Shown: positions 8,043-16,650 of the stretch, in pieces | Numbering within the stretch: position 1 is the stretch's first letter | Layout: each line of letters opens with the position of its first letter | Assembly (NCBI GenBank): GCA_049177215.1 | Contig: CP185379.1 | Span: forward strand, 1-64,000 | Origin: Pollutiaquabacter aromativorans | GTDB lineage: Bacteria > Bacteroidota > Bacteroidia > AKYH767-A > 2013-40CM-41-45 | Reading direction: 5' to 3' | DNA length: 64,000 nucleotides | Notes under the pieces: model-generated | What the model saw: the letters and a program-made list of their open reading frames with translations, nothing else | The model's database searches: none | What the model was told of the DNA's origin: nothing | Program-made: the position numbers and the translations under genes

Positions 8043-9692
8043 ATGAAACACTTGATACGTCTGATGTTCGCGGCATTGTTCGCGCTCACGACCTCGGCCG
8101 GTGCCCAAATCGCCCCCGGCGCCATCGCTCCGAATATCGTGGCGACCGATATCAATGGCAATAACTGGAACCTCTACGACCTGCTCGATCAGGGTAAGAC
8201 GGTTTTTCTCGACGTGTTCGCTACCTGGTGCGGCCCGTGTTGGTCGTATCACAACTCGGGCGCGCTGGATGATTTTTACAATCAGTACGGTCCGGATGGC
8301 ACCAACGAAATCATGGCGTTCATGATCGAAGGTGATGGTAGCACGACCATGGCCGACTTGCAAGGCACCGGTGGTAACACCGTAGGCAACTGGATCACCG
8401 GTACACCGATGCCGATCATCGACAACAGCGGCATCGCATCCGATTACCAGATCCGATACTTCCCGACGATCTTCATGATCTGCCCCGACCGCATCGTGCG
8501 TGAAGTGGGCCAGTTGAGCACGGTCGATCTGGAAGCCGTACGTGCCGAATGTTCGATCGCGACACAGGTCAACGACGCCGGTATCACCAACAGCATGATG
8601 TACCTGAACGGTACACCGGCCGGCTGCGGTAACCTGAACATCAATTACCGCTTGTGCAACTACGGAACGGATGCACTTACGTCCGCTACCATTACCCTGC
8701 GTGACGGTGCAACTACGATCGATACGTACAACTGGACGGGTAACCTCGCGACCTACGAATCCATCCCCCTGGCATTCAACGGTGTTAACGGCGTCATGGG
8801 CGCCAACACCATTTCGGTCGTCGTGTCGGATCCGAACGGACAATCCGATGGCAACACGACCAATGATGAGCGCAGCGTGCAATTCACGATCTTCAACTCC
8901 GTTGGCGGACCTGCTGTCAGTGAGACATTTGCCAGTGCAAGCTTCCCGCCCTCCGGCTGGTCGGAGTTGAATGGCGGTGACGTGGCTGGATGGGAATACA
9001 GTACTGCCGGTCTGAATGGCGCCGGATCCGCCAAGATGAATTTCGTGTACTCCCCGGCAGGCGATTTCGACGCGATCGTGATGCCGACCATGGACATGAC
9101 GGGCTACGACAATGCCGTTCTCACCTTCGATATCGCGGCTGCCCGTTATGGCACTTCGAACGACAACCTCAAAGTGAAAGTCTCCTACAACTGCGGCCTG
9201 ACGTGGACCACCTTGTACAACAAGACCGGGGCAGCGCTTGCCACCGTGGGTTCGCAAACCTCCATTTTCACACCGACCAATGCGAACCAATGGCGCGCCG
9301 AGTCCATTAACCTGAACAACTACCTGACGCGACCGGCTTTACTGGTCAAGTTTGAAGCGTTCAGTAATCAGGGAAACAACCTGTATCTCGACAACATCAA
9401 CATGAGCCTGACCACCGGCCTGAATACAGTTAACCGCGCTCTCGATTTCTCCCTGTCGCCGAACCCGGCCCGCTCGCTTGCTATGGTCAACTTCAGTCTG
9501 GCTAAGCAGCAGGCCGTACAACTCAGTGTGCTGGATGCGCAGGGCCGGATCGTCTACGCGTTTGATGAAACCTCCGTGCTTCCTGGCGACCATCAGCTCT
9601 TTGTTCCGGTCTCCGGACTGGCAGAAGGTATCTACCTCGTCCGCCTGCAAGGCGAAGACGGACAGCAGCTTCGCCGCTTGGTCGTAGAATAA
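8043..9692 (+). CDS. Secreted thioredoxin-fold protein with adhesion module and T9SS sorting domain
   Basis: A 549-residue exported protein. The start at 8043 is chosen because it gives a signal peptide (MKHLIRLMFAALFALTTSAG). Residues about 25-175 form a TlpA/thioredoxin-like domain with the redox motif WCGPC (Cys63 and Cys66) and a cis-Pro-type RYFPT segment. A CARDB-like beta region follows, then a MAM/choice-of-anchor-J-like module (about residues 295-465, with WDxxA-like ESINLNNYL). The C-terminal 80 residues are a T9SS type A sorting domain (FSLSPNPARSLAMVNFSL ... GEDGQQLRRLVVE). It would be secreted through the outer membrane and held at the surface. A redox role is plausible but its partner is unknown. 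A strong terminator follows at 9711. Confidence 0.88.
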   Translation: MKHLIRLMFAALFALTTSAGAQIAPGAIAPNIVATDINGNNWNLYDLLDQGKTVFLDVFATWCGPCWSYHNSGALDDFYNQYGPDGTNEIMAFMIEGDGSTTMADLQGTGGNTVGNWITGTPMPIIDNSGIASDYQIRYFPTIFMICPDRIVREVGQLSTVDLEAVRAECSIATQVNDAGITNSMMYLNGTPAGCGNLNINYRLCNYGTDALTSATITLRDGATTIDTYNWTGNLATYESIPLAFNGVNGVMGANTISVVVSDPNGQSDGNTTNDERSVQFTIFNSVGGPAVSETFASASFPPSGWSELNGGDVAGWEYSTAGLNGAGSAKMNFVYSPAGDFDAIVMPTMDMTGYDNAVLTFDIAAARYGTSNDNLKVKVSYNCGLTWTTLYNKTGAALATVGSQTSIFTPTNANQWRAESINLNNYLTRPALLVKFEAFSNQGNNLYLDNINMSLTTGLNTVNRALDFSLSPNPARSLAMVNFSLAKQQAVQLSVLDAQGRIVYAFDETSVLPGDHQLFVPVSGLAEGIYLVRLQGEDGQQLRRLVVE

Positions 9693-9710
9693 TCATCCTG
9701 TGGTGGACGG

Positions 9711-9748
9711 AACGCTCCCGGTCTTGTGGTCCGGGAGCGTTCTTTTTT
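9711..9748 (+). terminator. Rho-independent terminator
   Basis: Perfect 11-base arms (AACGCTCCCGG at 9711-9721 and its complement at 9731-9741), a 9-base loop, then CTTTTTT. It closes the thioredoxin-fold protein gene. Confidence 0.92.
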
Positions 9749-9825
9749 GTAAGAAATCCTGCTGCATTTGGTTGTTAATTCTGCTGCGTATGTAACCCTG
9801 TCGGTGTCGTACGTAATAAGAAGGA

Positions 9826-10842
9826 ATGATTACCCGTGAACTTGATCTCATCGGCGAATTGACCTCGCCGCTTTTCCGAATTCTGTGGACGCACGATGCC
9901 GATGAACCCGCGCGTCGCCAGTTCGAGAACAACATCGTGGCGTTTCATATCGGGAAGGGTTATATCCTGACCGTCGCCCACAACCTGCGATCGGAAGCGC
10001 CTTTGATCAAGTCGCTGCCGGATGCCGTTTACCAGGCGGAGATACGTCCACGTCTGCCGGACTTGCAACGGCAGGTGTTTGAACAACTGTATCCGCTCGA
10101 TCAAAGCAACGGCCGGCGTTATCCGCGCCTGACCGCGGCGAACGATGCGCGAAACATCGGGGAGTTCCTGAGACAGAATAATATCGATACCCGCTGGATC
10201 ACGCTGATGCGCCAGCAAGTTTGCCGGCCGCAGCTCATTCTGCAGTTTAAGCATCCGGAATACTTCGGCGATGCGAAACTTGCAGCCGGCTTCAGCCCCA
10301 CGCGCAGATTTCACGAGCCGGCGATCAACCGACATACGTTTCTGGTCGACCTCGAACTAGTCGAAGCATTTTTTCGCGAAGACATCGCGCTTTACCGGAT
10401 CCTTGATTTGCCGCAAGCGATGCTTGACAAGATCCCGTTTGTGGAACCGGACTTCGGCTTGCTCGATGCCTTTCCGTCCGATTTGTATTGTCTTCAAAGT
10501 TCCCCGAACAGTGAAGTGGGCCGACTCCTGAACCGTGCCGTCGTAGAAGGCTATCTCGAACACTTCGGCATGTTCCCCGACCGTATCGGGGGGCATTATA
10601 CGTTAGAGGGCATGCGTTACCTGATCAAAGGATATTTCCGTTTCGGTTCATCCGGTGCGCCGTACATCCGGAGGAATGAACAGGGCCGCTTCGTTGTCAA
10701 CGCGATCCAAAGCGAAGCCAGTCCCATCCAGTTGTCGATCGGCAACGCACGAGAAGGGAATTTCCAATATGTGAACGCGATCGCGTCGCCTTTGTCCGGC
10801 ATCGAAGAGCAATTGAGGAATCATCTCAACGTTTCGGCCTGA
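9826..10842 (+). CDS. Trypsin-fold serine protease-like protein, probably cytosolic
   Basis: The 338-residue protein has all three expected catalytic segments of the chymotrypsin/trypsin fold. His52 lies in ILTVAHN, Asp186 in EDIALYRI, and Ser276 in the motif GSSGAP (residues 274-279), which fits the GxSGxP consensus. The distance from His to Asp is far longer than usual (134 residues), so there is a large insertion of about 80-90 residues (about 65-150) with no known domain. No signal peptide or membrane segment is seen, so it appears to act in the cytosol. An AAGGA element just before the ATG may act as a ribosome binding site. It is the gene immediately upstream of the usher-like locus in the same direction, though 122 bases separate them. 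Substrate unknown. Confidence 0.72.
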   Translation: MITRELDLIGELTSPLFRILWTHDADEPARRQFENNIVAFHIGKGYILTVAHNLRSEAPLIKSLPDAVYQAEIRPRLPDLQRQVFEQLYPLDQSNGRRYPRLTAANDARNIGEFLRQNNIDTRWITLMRQQVCRPQLILQFKHPEYFGDAKLAAGFSPTRRFHEPAINRHTFLVDLELVEAFFREDIALYRILDLPQAMLDKIPFVEPDFGLLDAFPSDLYCLQSSPNSEVGRLLNRAVVEGYLEHFGMFPDRIGGHYTLEGMRYLIKGYFRFGSSGAPYIRRNEQGRFVVNAIQSEASPIQLSIGNAREGNFQYVNAIASPLSGIEEQLRNHLNVSA

Positions 10843-10964
10843 TTTCGTTTTGCGAATCCCGCATTCTTTTTCATTTGAGAAAGTGCGCAAGACAATTTTG
10901 TAATAAACCTTTCATTTTTACGCTAACCGACAGCCGGTGCTCCCGTTTCCATCTATAAGGAATA

Positions 10965-13916
10965 ATGGACCCGGTTACGCCAATTTTAAGGCAAATTTCA
11001 AGGATATTGATCCTTTGGCTACTCATCCTGGTAGCAGGGGATCGATCCGTCTGTACCGCAGCGAATGTCGGTGTCCAGGCCGCCTTTGTAAAGAACAATA
11101 CGATCCAGGATGCCAGCGAGGTAGCAGCGAATGTCCTGCGGATTGTCAACTACACCAACAAGAAGGTCCGATTCGGTGTCTCGGTTGGATTACCGGCGGG
11201 TTGGATCACGCTGGGTAATCGCGATCGCATGATCGACTTACCGGCCGGTGACTCCGTCTTTATTCCGGTTCGTGCGATACCCGACCGACAGGCGAAGGGC
11301 GGCACCAGCTATGTGTTGTCCGCCATCTTGCGTTCCGAGCAGGATCAACAGTTCGCGGCCGACAACTGGTACGTAACCATCAAGTCGCATTCCGACTGGC
11401 GGGTAAATGTTCCGCAGCGACAGATCTATTTCACCAATGGTTCCGACTCGGCCAACTTCAGCGTTCAGATCAGCAACCAGGGAAACTCGGACGAGAGCAT
11501 CCGATTGGTATTCCTGCCGGATCGCCGGATTCAGTTACTCGATCCTGTAACGAAACAACCCGCCGCGCTGACGATCACCTGCGATCTTCCCGTAGGGCAC
11601 GATACCGTTGTGCGGTACGCGGTACGAAAGGTGACGGAGCAGCGCCGCTCGGCGGGGAAAAAAGACCTGACCGCTGCCGCGGATCCGAACCGGGAGAGCT
11701 ATCCCGTACAAGTGCTGGCCCGATCAGCCGGAGGAACCGGCAACCGAAGCTGGAGCGGCAACATCACCTTCGCCCGGGTCGGTAACCGGGTCGCGCAGCA
11801 TCTTTATTCGGGAAACGCGTTGCCGTTGACCATGGAAGTCAACCTGTTCGACGTATTGACGGACGGAACCACGATGTCGCTCGATCTATACGGCAGTACG
11901 AACCTGCGCAACAACGCCTTCCTGACGTATCGCCTCCAAAGCGTCTTTATCACGAACTACCTCAACGAGCAGGCGTTCCTCGGACAGAACCATTACATCG
12001 GTTACTTCTCCAACCGGTACACGGTGGAAGCAGGAGAAGTAAACGGATGGGGAAGGAGTTTGCTGACGGGCCGGGGATTGAAGGCATCGGTGAAGGTGCG
12101 GAATGAAACCATTGGGGCTATCTATGTCCGCGGACCGGGTTTATTCCGCAACAACCCGAACAGCGGATATGGTCTCTATCATCAGCATGCTAAAGGCCCG
12201 TTGACCTGGAGCAATTATTTTACGCGGAACGAGAACCGGCAGTTGAAACTCACCACCAATGCCGCCAACACCTACGCGAGTTACAAGGCCGCACCTGGTC
12301 ACCAGCTGGGTTTTGGTATGGGCATGTCGTCCGAGCGGTTCCGTCCGGATACTGCGGAGGGAAGCTTCGGTGCCGGCTACGGTTTCGACGCGAACTACTC
12401 GGGTACATACGGTCCGTATGGCTTCTTCGCCAACTATAATTACGGTTCTTCCCAATACGCCTTGTATCGCGGCGTCCGCATGTTCAATACGCGGCTTTCC
12501 TGGGCGATCTCACAAGACCGGAATCTTTCCCTGAACACCCAGCATTTCACCCAGCGTCCCGAGTATTTCGTCAACGGCCGGATCATCGATGGGCCGTTCC
12601 TGCGGAACCAGCGGTATGAATTGCGTTACGGCATCTTCATGCCGAAGGCGATGATCGCCTTCCGGCCACTCTACCAGTTCGACGAGAACCCGCGCATTCG
12701 TGTGCGGACAACCGGTATGGGCTTCGACTACAATGTGCGGAACAACGAAGCCATGCGTGTTTCGACCAACCTCTTCATGGGGTATGGGTTTGCACCTACG
12801 GTCGGACTTGATCCCTTCTTCCTGGCGCGTGCCGGCGTGTATGCACGTTGGAACACCACCTTCCTCAGCCTGCGTTATTTCTATGGTCCCAACCAGTTGC
12901 AGGAACAGATCCGGTTCATCAGCTATCGGATCAATCCGCAATCGGTATTCCTGACCGGATCGAACGACTATTGGTTCGGCAACGGAAAGTTCGTGCTGAC
13001 GACCACGGGTAATTTGTTTTACGAAACATTTTACAAACGACTGAACACACGCATTCGTCCTGAGTTGTTCTATTTCACGAACACCGGATTTCGTTTTTCC
13101 ATGTATGTCTCCTGGGTGCGAAACGCCCAAAGTGCCAACCCGGTCTTGAACGAGATCACCGGAGAGGAAACCTTCGAACCCGTTGCCAATGCGGACTTCA
13201 ACATCGGCTTCGGCGTGAAGAAGCAGCTTGGCGTTCCCTTGCCGGGTCCGAAATATATTTCCACGAAAGTGATCGTATTCCGCGACATGAACGGCAACCG
13301 CCGCCAGGACGGACAGGAAGATGGTGTGGAAAACATCCTGGTGACCATCCGGCCCAAGCGCGTGGAGGGTGGTGATACCTTAAGTTACAGCATCGTACAC
13401 GGGGAGGATTTCATCACGGATAAGAAAGGCGAAGTGTGGTACGATAACATCACACCCGGAATCTATTACATGCGGATGAGCGCACTCGTCGGACAAGGCG
13501 ACTGGTTCACCGGCGAGGAACAAGAGGTTGTGGTGCGGAAAGGCGAACCGGTGTATCTGCCGCTGAACCGGGGCTTGCGTCTGAACGGTAGCATCCTCGT
13601 GGATCGCGATAAGTACTCGGGTGGAGGAGAAGGTACAATGGACCTGTCCCGCATTCGCATCACCGCGATCGATTCGCTGGGTCATACGTACACCTGCCTT
13701 TCGGAACGCGACGGAACATTCAATTTGCAATTGCCGATGGGAAAATTTACGCTGACGGCGAACGAAGCCGCGCTCGGAGACGGGTTCCTGTTCCTCCGCA
13801 ACAAGATCGAGCTGGACCTGACCCGCTATGTGGAGAACTACAGCGTGACGTTCAATGTCGTAGAACGTAAGAGAAAGGTCGAAATTAAGCGGTTTGGTGG
13901 CAGTGAAAAGCGATAA
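10965..13916 (+). CDS. Usher-like outer-membrane barrel protein with Ig-like and SdrD-B-like domains
   Basis: A 983-residue exported protein I read as a secretion barrel for the surface subunits encoded downstream. After a signal segment (hydrophobic at about residues 12-27), two Ig-like domains occupy about 36-125 and 126-250. From about 260 to 765 there is a long region of alternating, aromatic- and glycine-rich strands typical of an outer-membrane beta-barrel. At about 766 it changes to VIVFRDMNGNRRQDGQEDGV, an SdrD-B-like calcium-loop domain like the C-terminal domains of alternative ushers (FxDxNGNGxxDxGE). A carboxypeptidase-regulatory-like domain follows (about 880-983). The next gene is a PapD-like chaperone. 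No canonical usher N-domain or plug was recognised, so the usher role is inferred from barrel, C-domains and neighbours. Alternative: a surface anchor or TonB-independent receptor. Confidence 0.62.
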   Translation: MDPVTPILRQISRILILWLLILVAGDRSVCTAANVGVQAAFVKNNTIQDASEVAANVLRIVNYTNKKVRFGVSVGLPAGWITLGNRDRMIDLPAGDSVFIPVRAIPDRQAKGGTSYVLSAILRSEQDQQFAADNWYVTIKSHSDWRVNVPQRQIYFTNGSDSANFSVQISNQGNSDESIRLVFLPDRRIQLLDPVTKQPAALTITCDLPVGHDTVVRYAVRKVTEQRRSAGKKDLTAAADPNRESYPVQVLARSAGGTGNRSWSGNITFARVGNRVAQHLYSGNALPLTMEVNLFDVLTDGTTMSLDLYGSTNLRNNAFLTYRLQSVFITNYLNEQAFLGQNHYIGYFSNRYTVEAGEVNGWGRSLLTGRGLKASVKVRNETIGAIYVRGPGLFRNNPNSGYGLYHQHAKGPLTWSNYFTRNENRQLKLTTNAANTYASYKAAPGHQLGFGMGMSSERFRPDTAEGSFGAGYGFDANYSGTYGPYGFFANYNYGSSQYALYRGVRMFNTRLSWAISQDRNLSLNTQHFTQRPEYFVNGRIIDGPFLRNQRYELRYGIFMPKAMIAFRPLYQFDENPRIRVRTTGMGFDYNVRNNEAMRVSTNLFMGYGFAPTVGLDPFFLARAGVYARWNTTFLSLRYFYGPNQLQEQIRFISYRINPQSVFLTGSNDYWFGNGKFVLTTTGNLFYETFYKRLNTRIRPELFYFTNTGFRFSMYVSWVRNAQSANPVLNEITGEETFEPVANADFNIGFGVKKQLGVPLPGPKYISTKVIVFRDMNGNRRQDGQEDGVENILVTIRPKRVEGGDTLSYSIVHGEDFITDKKGEVWYDNITPGIYYMRMSALVGQGDWFTGEEQEVVVRKGEPVYLPLNRGLRLNGSILVDRDKYSGGGEGTMDLSRIRITAIDSLGHTYTCLSERDGTFNLQLPMGKFTLTANEAALGDGFLFLRNKIELDLTRYVENYSVTFNVVERKRKVEIKRFGGSEKR

Positions 13917-13986
13917 ATGCAGCAACCCGACCCGTAACCCGGCGTAACACCTTCAGAAAATCCAACCAACCAAACGAATATTCATC

Positions 13987-14808
13987 ATGAAGCTCCGCAG
14001 TCTTATTCTCATGCTCCTGGGTTCCTGCCTGATGCCTTTATTGGCAGGCGCGCAAAGTGTAAGCATGTCGCCGAGCCGCCTCTATTATAAGGTGGATGTC
14101 GGAGCGTACAAGACGCAAACCGTTACCGTCACGAACAATTCTTCGGTCCGACAGGCCTTCAACGTTTCGTTCGGTGACTTCGAGCCGGCCGGTTATCAGG
14201 GCAAGAGCAAGTTTATGCAAGCCGGTGAGAGCGAACATTCCTGTTCGGAATGGTTGACCGCTACGCCTTCGTTCTTCGAACTCGATCCGGGTCAATCGCA
14301 AAAGGTACAGGTGCTGTTGCAAGTACCGACCTCGCCCGAAGCGAACAAAGTGAAATGGGCCGCCATGCGCGTCAAACTCACCAAGGAACGTAAGTCGAAC
14401 GACATCGCCGACAAGAATGCGATCGGCATGGGCGTCACGGAAACGTTCCAGTTCGTTGTGCACATCTTCCAGACGCCGCCGACGGTAACGACGAAGAGTG
14501 CCGACATCATCGATTTCCGCGAATCAACGACCGCTCAGGATACGAGCCGGGTCTATTCCATGCGTGTAAAGAATACCGGAGAAGCGATCCTGGATTGCGC
14601 CTCTTATATAGAACTGACCAACCTGAGTACCGGCGAAGAACTGCGCCTGAAGCCTTTGGCTTACACCGTGCTTCCGGGTTCGGAACGCGAAGTGCGTTTT
14701 AACATCCCGCGCAACCAGCCCAAAGGACGGTATTCCTTAATGGGGGTAGTGGATTATGGAAACCGGGATAACGTTCAGGCTGCAGAAATGGAGATCACGA
14801 TCGAATAA
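13987..14808 (+). CDS. PapD-like periplasmic chaperone
   Basis: A 273-residue exported protein with signal peptide (MKLRSLILMLLGSCLMPLLA, cleaved near AGAQ). The mature part looks like two Ig-like domains. The first starts VSMSPSRLYYKVDVGAYKTQ and contains TVTVTNNS and FFELDPGQSQKVQVLLQVP, the same arrangement as the N-domain of PapD-type pilus chaperones (SPTRV..., VTNN..., PPLFRLDPGQ...). The second domain, from about residue 165, ends YSLMGVVDYGNRDNVQAAEM. It lies 70 bases after the usher-like gene in the same direction. Its likely job is to hold and deliver the subunits encoded at 15098 and 15934. It is longer than classical chaperones (about 230), and the usual Arg/Lys pair was not traced. 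Confidence 0.68.
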   Translation: MKLRSLILMLLGSCLMPLLAGAQSVSMSPSRLYYKVDVGAYKTQTVTVTNNSSVRQAFNVSFGDFEPAGYQGKSKFMQAGESEHSCSEWLTATPSFFELDPGQSQKVQVLLQVPTSPEANKVKWAAMRVKLTKERKSNDIADKNAIGMGVTETFQFVVHIFQTPPTVTTKSADIIDFRESTTAQDTSRVYSMRVKNTGEAILDCASYIELTNLSTGEELRLKPLAYTVLPGSEREVRFNIPRNQPKGRYSLMGVVDYGNRDNVQAAEMEITIE

Positions 14809-15097
14809 TCACCCGGCAGGTCAGGTGGAAACTGAAAGGAATCCGCCCCCTGACGATAAATCATCAGGAAAATCATGAAAACAGGAAACACACGCCAACG
14901 ACCTCCAAATCCTTAAAAATTCAAGAATCCATGAAATTGGAGTAAAAATGAAATTCATATTCGCTCCAAAATCATTTTGACCATTAATCAAAAACAAAGG
15001 ATGCATTTGTAAGAAACACATGGATTGCTCGCAATACCCACCTTCAAACGGTGCCACTTTTGTTTCATCAACTCACCCCCTTATTTCTCTCAGACCA
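14809..15097. promoter_or_regulatory. AT-rich leader/promoter region ahead of the subunit gene
   Basis: About 290 bases, markedly more AT-rich than flanking genes. A hairpin can form between GTCAGG near 14820 and CCTGAC near 14850. A -7-like box TGCATTTG (15002-15009) follows a TTTG at 14976-14979 with a 22-base gap, so promoter spacing is imperfect. A long untranslated leader of about 80 bases would precede the start at 15098. This suggests that the subunit gene is transcribed separately from the chaperone gene. Confidence 0.4.
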
Positions 15098-15811
15098 ATG
15101 AAAAAGCAGATCATTAAAAAAGCCGCGCTCCTCCTCGCCCTGGTGGGTGTGTTGAGCGTGCAAGAGTCCTCGGCCCAGTTGTCGGACCAGGAGTATGTAG
15201 CCGTCACCATGGACCTGCAGGGTATCCTGCAACTCACCATGACCACCGAGCCGCAAGTCGACTTTGTCTTCAATACTATTCAGAAGTACCAGGTCGGTAT
15301 CACCAAGTACAACGCGACGCGTTTGGAAGTAGAAGCCACGGTTCCGTGGGATCTCTACGCCCAGCCGAGCACGGAATTCTGGACACAGCAGATCGCCTAC
15401 GGTGCCGGTACCAACGGCCAGGGCACGCTGCCTTCTGAAATTCTCGAAATGCAGGCCATTCAGCCGAACGCGGTTGCCGCTACGCTTACCTTCAACAGCT
15501 TCATCGGACTATCGTCGAATGCCGGCGCGAACACCGCTTCGCTGACGCCGACTGTTGACACGCAGTTCCTCGCTGGTCAGTTCGGTCAGGGTGTAGCCAA
15601 CAGCTATGCTCCTGCCACCTCGACGGCTTCGCCGCTCACGAACAAGTTTCTGGTTCACTATCGCATCAAGCCGGGTGTTCCTGCCAACTTCCCGAACCTG
15701 ACGACGCAGTATCCGACGGTTGCTGCCGCCACCTTCACCGCTACCGCACCGTATGCCCAGCCGGGTTACTACGATCTCGAAGTGGTGTACACGTTGACGG
15801 AAGACCTCTAA
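15098..15811 (+). CDS. Secreted fibre/pilin-like subunit (probable major subunit)
   Basis: A 237-residue exported protein from the ATG at 15098, chosen for its signal peptide (MKKQIIKKAALLLALVGVL, cleaved near SSAQ). The mature N-terminus has an alternating hydrophobic stretch (YVAVTMDLQGILQLTM) that could be a donor strand. A block VDFVFNTIQK...GI...VEATVPWDLYA is shared with the gene at 15934. The C-terminus (GYYDLEVVYTLTEDL) is an amphipathic beta strand, a common feature of chaperone-usher subunits and of spore-coat-U/DUF4402-like proteins. It is rich in Ala, Thr, Gln and Pro with no Cys. It has its own leader and a strong terminator, as expected for an abundant product. Function is inferred from context. 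Confidence 0.65.
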   Translation: MKKQIIKKAALLLALVGVLSVQESSAQLSDQEYVAVTMDLQGILQLTMTTEPQVDFVFNTIQKYQVGITKYNATRLEVEATVPWDLYAQPSTEFWTQQIAYGAGTNGQGTLPSEILEMQAIQPNAVAATLTFNSFIGLSSNAGANTASLTPTVDTQFLAGQFGQGVANSYAPATSTASPLTNKFLVHYRIKPGVPANFPNLTTQYPTVAAATFTATAPYAQPGYYDLEVVYTLTEDL

Positions 15812-15843
15812 GCCATTCCCGACACCCCCGATTTACATCCTGG

Positions 15844-15883
15844 AAAAAGAGGAGACGGCCCCCCGCTCCTCTTTTTCTTTTTT
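15844..15883 (+). terminator. Rho-independent terminator after the first subunit gene
   Basis: Arms AAAAAGAGGAG (15844-15854) and CTCCTCTTTTT (15866-15876) pair perfectly and are followed by a T-rich tail (CTTTTTT). It probably limits readthrough into the second subunit gene. Confidence 0.9.
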
Positions 15884-15933
15884 ACCCCTGCAACCTTCTC
15901 CGGTCGAAGCAGTACATACCAGGAGCATTTCTT

Positions 15934-16521
15934 ATGACCGCCCGAAGCCGATACCGAATTTTCCTGCTGCTGTTGCTACTCGGCCCGCTGCGGGTTTCCG
16001 CGCAGACGGTGGACATCTCGATCGGTGGAAGTTCGAATGTTGATTTTACGTTCAATACGATCCAAAAGCTGACCACCGGCATCGTAATCCCGAATGCCTT
16101 CACGGTGAACGTGGAAGCGATCGGCACCAACTGGGATTTATACATGGGCGCGGTCACGGCTGTGGCCGGTACCTGGGACAACGCGCAGTACTACGCGACT
16201 AGCGGAAACGGCGCACCTCCGGTTGGCTTGTTGCAGGCCCGCGTGCACAACCTTTCAGGTACGCCCCAGATCAGCGGCTACGTGCCCTTGCAGGACATTG
16301 CAGTGTCGACACTCGATATCATCGGTAATCACCTTTCCGCTCCCGACCCTTCCGTGAATTGCGGTGATGCTTCACCGATAGGAACGAATACGCCGGGAAG
16401 TTACCTGACCGACCCGCAATGCTACCAGTTCCGTGTAGATCTGAAAGTCGTTCCCGGCATGAATTACCGTCCGGGTTTGTACACGATGCAGATCGAATTC
16501 ATCATCGCGCCGGATCTTTAG
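15934..16521 (+). CDS. Second secreted fibre-like subunit, paralogue of the 15098 gene
   Basis: A 195-residue exported protein with signal peptide (YRIFLLLLLLGPLRVSAQ). It shares with the 15098 product the block VDFTFNTIQK...GI...N-A-F-T-V-N-V-E-A...WDLY near the N-terminus and the P-G-x-Y-x-hydrophobic-strand-D-L C-terminus (GLYTMQIEFIIAPDL). It has two Cys (NCGDAS and DPQCY) that may form a disulfide, unlike its paralogue. It lies behind a terminator, so it is probably made at a lower level, as expected for a minor or tip subunit. That role is an inference. Confidence 0.62.
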   Translation: MTARSRYRIFLLLLLLGPLRVSAQTVDISIGGSSNVDFTFNTIQKLTTGIVIPNAFTVNVEAIGTNWDLYMGAVTAVAGTWDNAQYYATSGNGAPPVGLLQARVHNLSGTPQISGYVPLQDIAVSTLDIIGNHLSAPDPSVNCGDASPIGTNTPGSYLTDPQCYQFRVDLKVVPGMNYRPGLYTMQIEFIIAPDL

Positions 16522-16580
16522 GATCGAAAAGGCGGCCGTGCTTTGGTGCTTTTAGCGTGACGGGGAAGTTGGGGGGCCTG

Positions 16581-16615
16581 GTAACTAGTAATTAGTAACT
16601 AGTAATTAGTAATTG
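16581..16615 (+). repeat. Heptamer array GTAAYTA x5
   Basis: Five consecutive 7-base units: GTAACTA and GTAATTA alternate, and the last is GTAATTG. It lies between the convergent subunit gene and kdsB. Confidence 0.9.
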
Positions 16616-16650
16616 TAGACCAGGAACAACTGAATAAGGCGGTCTTTACT

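Noticed and set aside
7890..9290. 466-codon open frame on the minus strand opposite the thioredoxin-fold T9SS gene
   Set aside because: The plus-strand gene has a signal peptide, a WCGPC domain and a sorting domain; the opposite frame has none and is a by-product of GC-biased codons.
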